A stretch of DNA of 64,000 bases from Actinophytocola sp036555685 (GCF_036555685.1 NZ_DATBKY010000316.1:14561-78560); one strand, 5' to 3'; positions 1-8,528 are shown, numbered from the stretch's first letter. Made by a program: numbers and translations. The notes: a model not told the origin generated them from the letters alone.

Positions 1-339
1 GCAGGTGAACACGAGCCGGAGCAGGTCGTCGGGGTCGGGCTCGGCGTCGGCGATCCCCGTGCCGATCCCCGTGTCGATCACTCCCTCCGCCTCCTTGCCG
101 GCGCGGCGGGCCTCGCGACGCAGGATGTCGATCGCCCGGTGCTTCGCCGTGACCAGCAGCCAGCCGCGCGGGTTGTCCGGCACGCCGTCCGCCGGCCACG
201 TCTGCAAGGCCCGCACGACCGCGTCCTGCGTGGCGTCCTCGGCGACGTCGACGCTGCCGGTGACGCGGATCAGCGTGGCGAGTACCCGGGCACCCTCGTC
301 CCGGACCAGCCGCGCGACCGCGTCACCGGCGCCGGTCAT
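1..339 (-). CDS. ECF42-type RNA polymerase sigma factor (partial)
   Basis: The N-terminal 113 codons of a sigma factor that runs off the left edge of the window. The ATG overlaps the stop of the upstream YCII gene as ATGA. Visible are a sigma region 2 pattern (VRALQTWPADGVPDNPRGWLL, ending in a helix with ILRREARR) and the DDLLRLVFTC segment typical of the long ECF sigma factors of COG4941. In the ECF42 group such factors are genetically coupled to DGPF/YCII proteins instead of classical anti-sigma factors, exactly the arrangement seen here. Promoter recognition is its expected role; the signal is unknown. The C-terminal TPR-like extension would lie outside the window. Confidence 0.88.
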   Translation of the reverse strand, partial: MTGAGDAVARLVRDEGARVLATLIRVTGSVDVAEDATQDAVVRALQTWPADGVPDNPRGWLLVTAKHRAIDILRREARRAGKEAEGVIDTGIGTGIADAEPDPDDLLRLVFTC

Positions 340-686
340 CAGCCGAACTCGATGATCGGGCGCACCTCGACCGCGCCGTTCCACGCGGCCGGGAGCTTCG
401 CGGCGACCGCGACGGCCTCGTCGAGGTCCGCGCACTCCAGCAGGTAGTAGCCGGTCAGCGCCTCCTTGGTCTCGGCGTAGGGCCCGTCGGTGGTCAGGAC
501 GTCGCCGCCCTTGCCGCCCTTCACCCGGACCGTCGTCGCGGTGGCCGTCGGGTAGAGCGCCTTGCCGCCCTGGACCACGGCGCCGGCGGCGGCCATGAAC
601 TCGCGGTACTCGGCGAGCTCCGCGGCCTGCGCCGGCTCGGTCCAGTCGACGTCTGCGGTGTAGGTGAGAGCGAGGTAGCTGGGCAT
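339..686 (-). CDS. YCII/DGPF-domain protein, partner of the ECF42 sigma factor
   Basis: A protein of 115 residues with the YCII-related fold, including the DGPYAETKEALTGYYLLE segment that gives the DGPF family its name. The start at 686 (MPSYLALTY) is chosen because GGGAG lies 6-7 bases upstream; an in-frame start at 734 would add a low-complexity stretch. It overlaps the sigma gene by 4 bp, so the two are translationally coupled. DGPF proteins accompany ECF42 sigma factors and are thought to take part in their signalling, but the biochemical role is not established. Confidence 0.85.
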   Translation of the reverse strand: MPSYLALTYTADVDWTEPAQAAELAEYREFMAAAGAVVQGGKALYPTATATTVRVKGGKGGDVLTTDGPYAETKEALTGYYLLECADLDEAVAVAAKLPAAWNGAVEVRPIIEFG

Positions 687-770
687 TTCGGTGCTCCCTG
701 TGGGTCCGGCCGGCGCGGGTCCGCCGGCATCCACGATAAGGACGAACGGCGGGACGCCGAGATGGACAGC

Positions 771-1496
771 TCAGCCGGGAACGCCGCCGATCGCCACCGC
801 GACGATGAACCCGGCAGTCGTGACGAGTGCGGTGACCGGGCCGCCCTCGTCGTGTGCCTCGGGCAGCATCGTCGAGGCGACCATCGTCAACACGGCGCCG
901 GCCGCGAACCCGCGGATCGCGCCGACGAACTCCGGCGGCGCGCCCGCGACGATCAGGTAGCCGAGGCCCGCCGCGACCGCGGACACCACCGCGATGATCA
1001 CCCAGAGTCCGACGATCCGGCGCGCGGAACGGCCGGACCGCCGCAGCCCGGCCGACGACGACATCGACTCGGGGATGTTCGACAGGAACACCGCGAGCAC
1101 GAACGCGATGCTGACGCCGCCCGCGTCGGTCAGCGTGGAGCCGATCGCCATGGACTCCGGGATCCCGTCCAGCGCCGCACCCGCGACGATCACCATCGCG
1201 GCCGCCGCGGGTGCCGCGGTGGCTCGCCGGCGCCGGGGTGCCCCGCGTCGGCTGAGCACGACGTCGAAGCCGAAGAACACCAGCGCCCCGACGGCCATCG
1301 CGACTCCGGTCACGACCCCCGCCGCCGGCCACGCCTCGGCGACGAGCTCGAACGAGACCGCGCTGATCAGCACGCCCGAGCCGAACGCCATGACGAGCGC
1401 GATCGCCCGCGGCGACCAGGTCCGCAGGAGCGCCAGCACGCCGCCGAGCACGAGCGACGCGCCGCCGACGAGCCCCCACAACGCCGATTCGATCAC
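771..1496 (-). CDS. ZIP-family divalent metal permease
   Basis: A 241-residue membrane protein with about seven to eight hydrophobic segments. ZIP signatures are DGIPES near residue 125 and SNIPES near residue 150, variants of the HN-x-PEG metal-site motif, followed by a late EAHDEGG. A short basic cytoplasmic loop (RRGAPRRRRAT) takes the place of the usual histidine-rich loop. The GTG start at 1496 overlaps the TGA of the upstream EamA gene as GTGA, which decides the start. It probably moves zinc, iron or manganese, but the metal cannot be told from sequence. Confidence 0.8.
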   Translation of the reverse strand: MIESALWGLVGGASLVLGGVLALLRTWSPRAIALVMAFGSGVLISAVSFELVAEAWPAAGVVTGVAMAVGALVFFGFDVVLSRRGAPRRRRATAAPAAAAMVIVAGAALDGIPESMAIGSTLTDAGGVSIAFVLAVFLSNIPESMSSSAGLRRSGRSARRIVGLWVIIAVVSAVAAGLGYLIVAGAPPEFVGAIRGFAAGAVLTMVASTMLPEAHDEGGPVTALVTTAGFIVAVAIGGVPG

Positions 1497-2395
1497 CGCA
1501 TCAACGTACGGCGTCCCGGCGCGTAGTACAGCACGAGCGCGCCGGCGATCAGCAGCGCGCCGCCGATCCCCGCCATGGTGAGCCGCTCGCCGTGGAAGGC
1601 GACCGAGAGCAGCGTCGCGGTGAGCGGCTCGAGCACGGTGGCGAGCGCGGCGGCCGTGGCCCCGGCATGGCGCACGCCGAGGAAGAAGGCGGCGTACGCG
1701 AGGGCCGTCGGCACCACGCCCAGGAACCCGACGAGCGCCACCACGTGTCCGGTCAGCGACACCGCCATCCCGAACGCCAGCCCGAACGGCGCCAGCAGCA
1801 CGCCGCCGACCAGCAGGGCGGCCGAGGTGATCGCGCCCTGCCCGGGGACCGGCCGCTCGGCGAACAGCGCGAGCGCGGCGAATCCGGCGCCGGCCAGCAA
1901 CGCCATGACAACCCCGGCGGCCGCGTGCCAGGCGTCGACCCCGGCCGGCCCACCGCAGAGCAACGCGAGACCGGCCACCGAGCCGGCGATCGCGACGAGC
2001 GCGCGGCCTTCGGGCAGCCGCCGCGCCCGGTACGTGGTGACCGCCGCGACGAAGACCGGCATGCTGCCGGTGGTGATCAAGGTGGCGAGGCTGACCGAGA
2101 TCTGGGCGATGGACACCTGGTAGGCGGCCTGGCACTCGGCAAGCAGCGCACCGAGGACCAGCAGCCGGACCGGATGGGCACGCAGGTGCCGCAGGTGCCC
2201 GGCGGCCGCGACGGCGGTGACCGCGCACAGGCCGCCGGCGAGCAGCCGGTAGGTCGCGACGGCGACCGGGTGGAGGTGGCCCGCGGCGGCGAGCAGCGCG
2301 CCGGCCAGGCCGCCGGTGCCCGCGAGGACTCCCGCCGTGACGAGCATCGCGGACGAGACCCGCGCAGGGCTGATCGATATCGATGAGGTCGACAA
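1493..2395 (-). CDS. EamA/DMT-superfamily transporter
   Basis: A 300-residue protein with ten predicted membrane helices in two EamA repeats, the second beginning near residue 150. The family exports small metabolites, amino acids or drugs; the substrate here is unknown. The start is a TTG at 2395 with GGGAG about eight bases upstream; an internal ATG at 2347 is the alternative. It is the first gene of a two-gene unit with the ZIP permease, overlapping it by 4 bp. Glycine- and alanine-rich helices and a basic C-terminal tail (GRRTLMR) are visible. Confidence 0.85.
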   Translation of the reverse strand: MSTSSISISPARVSSAMLVTAGVLAGTGGLAGALLAAAGHLHPVAVATYRLLAGGLCAVTAVAAAGHLRHLRAHPVRLLVLGALLAECQAAYQVSIAQISVSLATLITTGSMPVFVAAVTTYRARRLPEGRALVAIAGSVAGLALLCGGPAGVDAWHAAAGVVMALLAGAGFAALALFAERPVPGQGAITSAALLVGGVLLAPFGLAFGMAVSLTGHVVALVGFLGVVPTALAYAAFFLGVRHAGATAAALATVLEPLTATLLSVAFHGERLTMAGIGGALLIAGALVLYYAPGRRTLMR

Positions 2396-2596
2396 GGGGA
2401 ACGCTCCCGAGGCGTCGAAGAGATGTGGCGTCTTCGTCCGCGGGGCGCGCCCGGTGATCAGCGGGCGTGATCGTGGATCACACCGCCGGCGGCACCCCGC
2501 TCAGCCGGCGGGGGCGGCGAGGTGATCAGGCACGGTCGGCGCATGCCGCGACGCTACGTCGCGACCGCCGTCGCACGCGACCGGATTACGTGCGGG

Positions 2597-3856
2597 TCAG
2601 TCGACGGTCAGCACGTCCCGGCCGAGGAACGGGCGCAGCGCCCCTGGCACACGCACCGAGCCGTCGGGCCGCTGGTGGTTCTCGAGGATGGCGACGATCC
2701 AGCGCGTCGTCGCGAGCGTGCCGTTGAGGGTCGCGACGACCTGCGGGCGGTTGTTCTCGTCCCGGTAGCGGATGGACAGCCGGCGCGCCTGGTACGTCGT
2801 GCAGTTGGAGGTCGAGGTCAGCTCGCGGTAGCGGCCCTGGGTGGGTACCCACGCCTCGCAGTCGAACTTGCGGGACGCGCTGCTGCCGAGATCGCCGCCG
2901 GCCACGTCGATCACGCGGTAGGGCACCTCGATCTTGGCAAGCATCTCCTCCTCCATGGCGAGGAGCTTGGCGTGCTCGGCCTCGGCGTCCTCCGGCTTGC
3001 AGAAGACGAACATCTCCACCTTGTCGAACTGGTGGACGCGGATGATGCCGCGGGTGTCCTTGCCGTAGGAGCCCGCCTCGCGCCGGAAGCACGAGGACCA
3101 GCCGGCGTAGCGGCGCGGGCCCGCGGAGAGGTCGAGGATCTCGTCGGCGTGGTAGCCGGCGAGCGGCACCTCGGACGTGCCGACGAGGTAGAGGTCGTCC
3201 TCCTCGAGGCGGTACACCTCGCTCGCGTGCGCGCCGAGGAAACCGGTGCCGGCCATGATCTCCGGACGGACGAGGACCGGCGGGATCATCAGCTGGAAGC
3301 CGTGCGCGGTGGCCTGCGCGGCCGCGAGGTTCAGGAGCGCGAGCTGCAGCTGGGCGCCGACGCCGGTGAGGAAGTAGAACCGCGCGCCGGAGACCTTCGC
3401 GCCGCGCTCGGTGTCCAGCGCGCCGATCTTGGTGCCGAGGTCGAGGTGGTCGGCCGGTTCGAAGTCGAACGCCGTGGGCTTGCCCACCTCCTTGAGCACG
3501 ACGTAGTCGTCCTCACCGCCGGCCGGGACGTCCGGGTGCACGAGGTTCGGGACGAGCTGGTGCACCTCGGCGAGCTCGGCCTCGGCCTTGCCCTGTTCGG
3601 CCTCGGCGGCGCGGACCTCGGCGGCGAGCTCCTTGCCACGGGCGAGCAGCGCGTCGCGTTCCTCGCCGCGGGCGCGGCCGACCTGCTTGCCGAGCTGTTT
3701 CTGTTCCGCGCGCAGGCTGTCGGCGCGGGCGACAGCGGCACGGCGGCGCTCGTCGGCGGAGCGGAGGGCGTCGACCACCGCTTCGTCCTCGCCGCGGGTG
3801 CGCTGGGATGTGCGCACCGCTTCCGGGTCCTCACGCAGCGTCTTCAAGTCGATCAC
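2597..3856 (-). CDS. serS: Seryl-tRNA synthetase
   Basis: A 419-residue class II aminoacyl-tRNA synthetase charging tRNA-Ser. The N-terminal long coiled-coil arm runs from about residue 30 to 100 (heptads of Ala, Glu and Arg), followed by the class II core with motif 2 (SSCFRREAGSYGKDTRG) and motif 3 (LNGTLATTRWIVAILEN). The start is a GTG at 3856; a TACGCT hexamer ends exactly six bases upstream, the pattern of a leaderless actinobacterial promoter, and there is no Shine-Dalgarno sequence. It is transcribed away from the septum-formation gene. Length and motifs match the family closely. Confidence 0.97.
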   Translation of the reverse strand: MIDLKTLREDPEAVRTSQRTRGEDEAVVDALRSADERRRAAVARADSLRAEQKQLGKQVGRARGEERDALLARGKELAAEVRAAEAEQGKAEAELAEVHQLVPNLVHPDVPAGGEDDYVVLKEVGKPTAFDFEPADHLDLGTKIGALDTERGAKVSGARFYFLTGVGAQLQLALLNLAAAQATAHGFQLMIPPVLVRPEIMAGTGFLGAHASEVYRLEEDDLYLVGTSEVPLAGYHADEILDLSAGPRRYAGWSSCFRREAGSYGKDTRGIIRVHQFDKVEMFVFCKPEDAEAEHAKLLAMEEEMLAKIEVPYRVIDVAGGDLGSSASRKFDCEAWVPTQGRYRELTSTSNCTTYQARRLSIRYRDENNRPQVVATLNGTLATTRWIVAILENHQRPDGSVRVPGALRPFLGRDVLTVD

Positions 3857-3995
3857 AGCCTGAGCGTATCCGGCTTGCCGGTCTGTGCAGCAACGTGATT
3901 CGGTAACTGCATCCGAGGTGTGCGCTGGCATCATGGACCCCGACATGAACACCAGGTCTGGACGAGTCGGGTGGATGGGCTCCCGGGGGAGCACC

Positions 3996-4904
3996 ATGCG
4001 GACACGGTTGGTCATGGCCGGCGCCTTCATCGGGGCGCTCGCCGTGCTGAGTGGAAGCGTGCTGTTTTCCTGGCCCGTGTCGGTCAACGGCTCGGCGGAC
4101 ACCGCCGCGGACGAGGCGGCGAAGGCATTCGACTCACCGAGCGGAACGTGCCTCGACTGGCCGCACGACGCGCCCCAGAACATGCGGCGGGTGCCGTGTG
4201 AGCAGCCACACACGTTTGAGGTCGCGTCGAACGTGGAGATCGGCGGGGACTACAGCCCGAGCTCGCCGCCGCCCCCGGAGAAGGACTGGCAGCAAATCGT
4301 CACCGACCGCTGCACGAAGGTCGGCGAGGACTACCTCGGTCGGCCGCTGGACCCGTTCGGCAAGTACACGGTCGGCGCGCTCAAGCCGACGGCCGACCAG
4401 TGGCGCGACGGTGACCGGAAGTTGCGGTGCGGTCTGCAGCGTGTGTCGCCGTCCGGGAAGCGGCTGCTCACGACCACGGGTGCGGCGGCCAAGCAGGATC
4501 AGTCCAACGTGCACGAGCCAGGTACCTGCTTCGCGTTGGTCAAGGGCGAGGTCGGCGATCCCGTCGACTGCGGTGGCGTGCACGCGTACGAGGTCGTCGG
4601 AATTGTCGATCTGAGCAAGACTTTCGACCCGAAGACGTACCCGCCGGAGGCCACACAGCTGAACAAGCTGGTCGACCTCTGCCCGCCGGTGGCGAAGAAG
4701 TACACGGGCGGGGCCGACCTCAAGAAGCTGCAGCTGTCGCTGTACCCGGACACGCTGAAGAAAGAGAGTTGGCAAGCCGGGTCGTACCGGGTGAACTGCA
4801 AGGTCGGCGCCCGGGAGAAGAACGGCGCGTTGCGGCCGGTGCGGGGCAGCGTGAAGGCGGAGCCGGCGCCGCCGTCGAGCGCGCCGGCCAAACCCGGCGG
4901 GTGA
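3996..4904 (+). CDS. Septum-formation family membrane protein
   Basis: A 302-residue protein with one N-terminal membrane segment (MAGAFIGALAVLSGSVLFSW) and an extracytoplasmic region carrying two copies of a Cys-containing module: each has a 'G-T-C-L/F' beginning, a V-x-C/D-x-x-x-H pattern (VPCEQPHTFEV; VDCGGVHAYEV) and a later conserved Cys. This is the 'septum formation' family of actinobacteria. The start at 3996 follows GGGGGAG by four bases; ATG 3933 or 3945 would lengthen the cytoplasmic tail by about 20 residues. It ends in a Pro/Ala-rich tail. It is four bases upstream of a metallopeptidase gene, suggesting one transcript. Confidence 0.8.
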   Translation: MRTRLVMAGAFIGALAVLSGSVLFSWPVSVNGSADTAADEAAKAFDSPSGTCLDWPHDAPQNMRRVPCEQPHTFEVASNVEIGGDYSPSSPPPPEKDWQQIVTDRCTKVGEDYLGRPLDPFGKYTVGALKPTADQWRDGDRKLRCGLQRVSPSGKRLLTTTGAAAKQDQSNVHEPGTCFALVKGEVGDPVDCGGVHAYEVVGIVDLSKTFDPKTYPPEATQLNKLVDLCPPVAKKYTGGADLKKLQLSLYPDTLKKESWQAGSYRVNCKVGAREKNGALRPVRGSVKAEPAPPSSAPAKPGG

Positions 4905-4908
4905 CCGC

Positions 4909-5259
4909 TTGCCCGTGGAGATGAGTCGCCAGCGGTTCGAGGAACTGGTGGGCGACGCGATCGACCTGATCCCTCCGGAGTTCGCCGCGGCGATGGACAA
5001 CGTGGTGATCCTGGTGGAGGACCGGGACCCGGAGCAGCCGAACCTGCTGGGCCTGTACCACGGGGTCGCCCTGACGGAACGAACGTCCCAGTACGGCGGC
5101 GTTCTCCCAGACAGAATCACCATCTACCGCGAGCCGATCCTGGGCATCTGCGACACAGAGGACGACGTGGTCGAGGAGGTAGCGATCACCGTCGTCCACG
5201 AGGTAGCCCACCACTTCGGCATCGACGACGCCCGCCTACACGAACTGGGCTGGGGCTAG
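4909..5259 (+). CDS. Small zinicin-like metallopeptidase-fold protein
   Basis: A protein of about 116 residues with the minimal zincin signature HEVAHHFGIDD near residues 100-110, whose two His residues and downstream Asp could bind zinc. The family (PF06262) is widespread in actinobacteria next to the septum-formation gene and serS, as here; its substrate is not known. The start may be TTG 4909, GTG 4915 or ATG 4921; the conserved segment begins at VEMSRQRFEEL, favouring 4909 or 4915. No signal peptide, so probably cytoplasmic. Only four bases separate it from the preceding gene. Confidence 0.85.
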   Translation: MPVEMSRQRFEELVGDAIDLIPPEFAAAMDNVVILVEDRDPEQPNLLGLYHGVALTERTSQYGGVLPDRITIYREPILGICDTEDDVVEEVAITVVHEVAHHFGIDDARLHELGWG

Positions 5260-5269
5260 CGTCAAGGCC

Positions 5270-5296
5270 GGTTCGCCCCGGCTATCTCGGCGAACC
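5270..5296. terminator. Inverted repeat between convergent genes
   Basis: GGTTCGCC at 5270-5277 pairs with GGCGAACC at 5289-5296 around an 11-base loop. It lies just after the metallopeptidase stop and has no U-tract, so it is a weaker candidate than the neighbouring hairpin. Confidence 0.5.
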
Positions 5297-5330
5297 CGCC
5301 CAACACCTGCCCTTCGACCTGGTCGATTCG

Positions 5331-5372
5331 GTTGGCCGGGCGAGTCGTCGGGTCGTCGCTCGCCCGGCCAAC
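5331..5372. terminator. Strong bidirectional hairpin terminator
   Basis: A perfect 14-bp inverted repeat, GTTGGCCGGGCGAG at 5331-5344 and its complement at 5359-5372, with a 14-base loop. It sits between the convergent metallopeptidase and VIT/VWA genes, nine bases from the latter's stop, and probably ends transcription from both sides. Confidence 0.8.
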
Positions 5373-5381
5373 GTTGGGCTT

Positions 5382-7862
5382 CTAGCGCTTCCAGAAGGTC
5401 GGGCGCTGCCTCGTCGGGTTCGACGCTGTCGTGGTCAGGCTGGCCAGTGTTGTCAGGGTGTGTTGCCAGCGGCGGTCGACCTCTGCCGGGTCGGCCGTGG
5501 GCACCGCCAGCTCCGCGGACAGTTTGCCCAGCGTCAGGCGAAGGTTTTGTGGCTCGCCTGCTACTTCCCATGGGCCCAGCTGGACTCGGATGCGTTCGGC
5601 CAACGCGGTGAGCAGGCCGGCTCGGGTCCAGACGTTGGCGTTTGTCGCTGCGGTCAGGGTTCGGAGTTCCTGGACCACGAAGTCCGTCAGCGCCTTCGGC
5701 GGGGGTGCCACTGGCGGGACAAAAGCGTCGGACCGGCTCTGCTCGACCGACGGTGGCTCGGACAGGGCGTCGAGGGAGTCGCCGCCTGTGAAGTTCGGCG
5801 GTGGGGCCGGCTTCGCCAGCGGTGGCTGCGGCGGCGGCATGCGGTGCCCGCCACCCGGGCCGCCGTCTGGGAGGAACCGGCGGGCGCGGGAGTCGGCGAA
5901 TGCCGCCGGGGCGGCGCCGAAGGTCTGCATCCGGGGCATGCCCTGTGCCTGCGGGCTGGCTGCCGGCGCGGCGGCGTACCCCTCCGCCATGGCAGCGCCC
6001 GGGGGTTCCCAACCGCTCGGGAGGTCGACCGGTTGTGTCACCCGGTGCACCTTGCCGCCCTCGTTGACCACCCGCTGATCCACCGCCACGAACGCGGTGA
6101 AGCGGGACAGCACGCAGTACCTCAGCGACGTGTCCACGATCTGCTTCTCCGCGGCCGCGGGGTCGCTCGCGCCCACGACATACCGGTCCTCCAGGTCCCG
6201 GATCCGCGCCCGCGCCCACAGCGCCGCCAGGCTCGGGTTCTCGCTCCGCGTCGCGGTGACCGTCGACTGCCAGGCGTCGTCGCCGGTGATCGTGACCGCG
6301 CCATCGGCGGAACCCGCGAACCGGCCCGTGATCACGACCGGTGCGCCCGTGAACAGGTCGGGAAGCGGTGTCGGCGTCATCGTGTCCGCGTCGACCGCCA
6401 AGCCGGACGGGCTGACCCGCAGACCGGTGACGACCGGCGCGCCGATGCGGCGGTGGATGTGCTGCATCGCCTCGTCCAGCCGGTCCTCGGACTCCACGAG
6501 CTCGCAGCGGCCCGACGAACCGGCCAGCCGCTGCAAGAAAGCCTCGTTGACGGCCCGGTCGATGCCGACCGTGTGCACGCGGACGCCCGCCAGCCCCGGC
6601 GCGAGGAGGCGTAGCAGCTCGTCCTCGTTGCCAATCTGCCCGTCGGTCACCAGCACCAGCACACGGTCGCGCTCCGGGTCGTCGCGCAGCAGGTTGGTGG
6701 CGCGGCGCAGCGGCTCGAGCATCTCGGTGCCACCGCGAGCGTCCAAACCGGACAGGAACTCGACGGCGCGGTACCTGTTGCGGTCGTCAGCGTCGACGAG
6801 CCCGCCCGGCAGTGACGCCGGCAAAGCGATCTGGTGGTCGAACGCCAGCACCGTGAACCGGTCGGCGCCGGTGAGCGTGTCGACGATGCGGCTCGCCGCC
6901 CGGCGCGCGGCGACCATCTTCCAGCCACCCATCGAGCCGGATCGGTCGAGCACCAGCACGACGTCGCGGCCGCGCATCCGCTTGTCGAGCGCCGGCGGGA
7001 GCACGGTCAGCGCGAACGTGCCGCCCTCGTCGTCGGGCAGGACGGACAGCGACGTGCTGATCGCCTCGCTGCCGTACCGCAGCCGCAGGATGAAGTCCCG
7101 GTCAGCCCGCTCCCCCGGGTTGAGCCGGACTCGCAGCCCGGTCGGCGCGTCGTCGGTTGCCGTGGCGTGCAGGCTCGACGAGACACCGTTGAGCGGCAAC
7201 GTGCCCGGGTCGATGTCGACCGAGACCGCCAGCTGGACGGGGTTCGGGAAGCCGGGCAGCAACACGGGAGGACTGATTCGCGATGCGTCCGGCACCTGGT
7301 CGGTGTCGGGCGCGACGCCGTCGCCGACCTGTCCTTCGGCCAGCGGCACGCCCGGAATGTAGCGCGGCGCGACCACCAGCGGGAACCGGAAGGTGGCCGC
7401 ACCATCCTCATAGGACAGCGCGCCCGCCAGCGTCAGGTGCACGCTTACCTTCTCGCCCGGCATGATGTTGCCGACCCGCATGGTGAACACGCCCGGCCGC
7501 TCCTCCTCGGCGATGGACGCGCGCTTGCCGGAGCTGATCGCGTTGTCGTACTCCTGACGTGCCTCCGCGCGCTCCTTGAGCAGGCCCTCGACCACGCGGC
7601 CGTCGGCCTCCATCCGCAGGGCCGTGACGGCCGCGCGCGGGGGCAGGGGGAAGACGTATGTGGCCTCGAGCGGCTCGTCGTACGGGTTCTGGAACCCCTG
7701 GGTGAGCTGGATGCTCGAGGCGAGGCCGGTGATCGCGGCCCGTACGTCGATCAACTCCAGCGGCAGGTTGCCGCGCGAGGTCCGCAGACAGCCGACCCCG
7801 TCGTCCTCGGTCGGACGGCTCGGCGCCTCCGGCGCCTCAATGACGTCGACGTTCATGCTCAT
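5382..7862 (-). CDS. VIT and von Willebrand factor type A domain protein
   Basis: An 826-residue protein. A VIT domain covers about residues 25-155 (DVRAAITGLASSIQLTQGF, then YVFPLPPRAAVTALRM). A VWA domain begins near residue 300 with the MIDAS motif DRSGSMGG (D-x-S-x-S intact), followed by DGQIGNED. The C-terminal 200 residues hold a Pro/Gly/Met-rich low-complexity stretch and a helical tail. The start at 7862 has GAGGAGGGG six bases upstream. The gene overlaps the end of merR by 26 bp, so it is co-transcribed with that regulator. VIT/VWA proteins mediate metal-dependent protein interactions; no signal peptide or sorting motif is seen, so this one is probably cytoplasmic. Specific role unknown. 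Confidence 0.9.
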   Translation of the reverse strand: MSMNVDVIEAPEAPSRPTEDDGVGCLRTSRGNLPLELIDVRAAITGLASSIQLTQGFQNPYDEPLEATYVFPLPPRAAVTALRMEADGRVVEGLLKERAEARQEYDNAISSGKRASIAEEERPGVFTMRVGNIMPGEKVSVHLTLAGALSYEDGAATFRFPLVVAPRYIPGVPLAEGQVGDGVAPDTDQVPDASRISPPVLLPGFPNPVQLAVSVDIDPGTLPLNGVSSSLHATATDDAPTGLRVRLNPGERADRDFILRLRYGSEAISTSLSVLPDDEGGTFALTVLPPALDKRMRGRDVVLVLDRSGSMGGWKMVAARRAASRIVDTLTGADRFTVLAFDHQIALPASLPGGLVDADDRNRYRAVEFLSGLDARGGTEMLEPLRRATNLLRDDPERDRVLVLVTDGQIGNEDELLRLLAPGLAGVRVHTVGIDRAVNEAFLQRLAGSSGRCELVESEDRLDEAMQHIHRRIGAPVVTGLRVSPSGLAVDADTMTPTPLPDLFTGAPVVITGRFAGSADGAVTITGDDAWQSTVTATRSENPSLAALWARARIRDLEDRYVVGASDPAAAEKQIVDTSLRYCVLSRFTAFVAVDQRVVNEGGKVHRVTQPVDLPSGWEPPGAAMAEGYAAAPAASPQAQGMPRMQTFGAAPAAFADSRARRFLPDGGPGGGHRMPPPQPPLAKPAPPPNFTGGDSLDALSEPPSVEQSRSDAFVPPVAPPPKALTDFVVQELRTLTAATNANVWTRAGLLTALAERIRVQLGPWEVAGEPQNLRLTLGKLSAELAVPTADPAEVDRRWQHTLTTLASLTTTASNPTRQRPTFWKR

Positions 7863-8481
7863 CGTGTTCCCCTCCTCGGGTCGGCGCCAGGCCAAGCCGG
7901 CCGAGCAGCTCCAGCAGCGGTGCGGCGGCGGACTCGATGGCAGCGAGCTCATCGGCGTCGGGCGCCCGGGTGGCCGAGTCCAGCAGGACGGTGACACTGT
8001 CACCGATCCGGATACCGTGCACGGCTTTCGCGACAGTGTCCGCGGCTCTGGCCTCGACACCGTCACCGTCGGTCTGCGCAGCGGCCGTGGGGCGGCCGTG
8101 CGCGGTCCGCCTCCAGAAGTCCTTGCTCACCGTGACCGGCACCGGACGGAAGTTGATGTCCAGCGGCGGAAGGTCGGCCAGCTCGGCGAGCCGCCGGTCG
8201 GTGGCCCCGAGCAGCATCTCCTGGATCTCCGCGAGCGTGCGACCCGCGGACTGCAGCTTCTTGACGGCGGCGAGTTGCAGCAGGTGGCGGCGCCCGTAGA
8301 GGGCGGTACGACCGCGCATGGCGGCCGGCCGGTCCACCAGACCGATCGTCGTGTACCACCTGATCGTGCGACCATTGGGCAGCTCCCGCACCCGGCCGTT
8401 GCTCTGACCCTCGTAGTTGTGCGCCAGCAGCGCCGCAACCTGGTCCGGGAGCTGCTCGATCGTCCACAGCTCGTCGTTCAT
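7837..8481 (-). CDS. MerR-family transcriptional regulator
   Basis: A 214-residue protein with an N-terminal MerR winged-helix region: a variant first helix region, then IRWYTTIGLVDRPAAMRG and YGRRHLLQLAAVKKLQSAGRTLAEIQEML, corresponding to the recognition helix, wing and second helical pair. The C-terminal 100 residues have no Cys or His cluster typical of metal sensors. It overlaps the VIT/VWA gene by 26 bp. Its ATG forms the inner edge of a perfect inverted repeat (8479-8528) with a TTGACA-N17-CAATAT promoter whose -10 ends six bases before the ATG, so the mRNA is probably leaderless and autoregulated. Ligand unknown. Confidence 0.87.
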   Translation of the reverse strand: MNDELWTIEQLPDQVAALLAHNYEGQSNGRVRELPNGRTIRWYTTIGLVDRPAAMRGRTALYGRRHLLQLAAVKKLQSAGRTLAEIQEMLLGATDRRLAELADLPPLDINFRPVPVTVSKDFWRRTAHGRPTAAAQTDGDGVEARAADTVAKAVHGIRIGDSVTVLLDSATRAPDADELAAIESAAAPLLELLGRLGLAPTRGGEHDEHERRRH

Positions 8482-8528
8482 ACTGCAATATTGACAGTTT
8501 TCGACGACACTGTCAATATTGCAGTATG
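8479..8528. promoter_or_regulatory. 20-bp perfect inverted repeat with symmetrical promoter elements
   Basis: CATACTGCAATATTGACAGT at 8479-8498 and its exact complement at 8509-8528 flank a 10-base spacer. The AT-rich repeat fills the whole space between rtcB and merR. On the minus strand it holds TTGACA, a 17-base spacer, CAATAT, six bases and then the merR ATG. By symmetry the plus strand has the same promoter ending at an ATG antisense to rtcB. It is most simply read as the merR promoter/operator. Confidence 0.85.

Noticed and set aside
2396..2596. tRNA or other RNA near serS
   Set aside because: The gap has G/C-rich partial dyads but no T-loop (GGTTCGA-type) or acceptor pairing that would make a tRNA.
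2522..3898. Plus-strand frame of 458 codons across serS
   Set aside because: It is the antisense shadow of serS, which has clear class II synthetase motifs. Composition is Val/Ala/Gly/Arg repeats typical of shadows.
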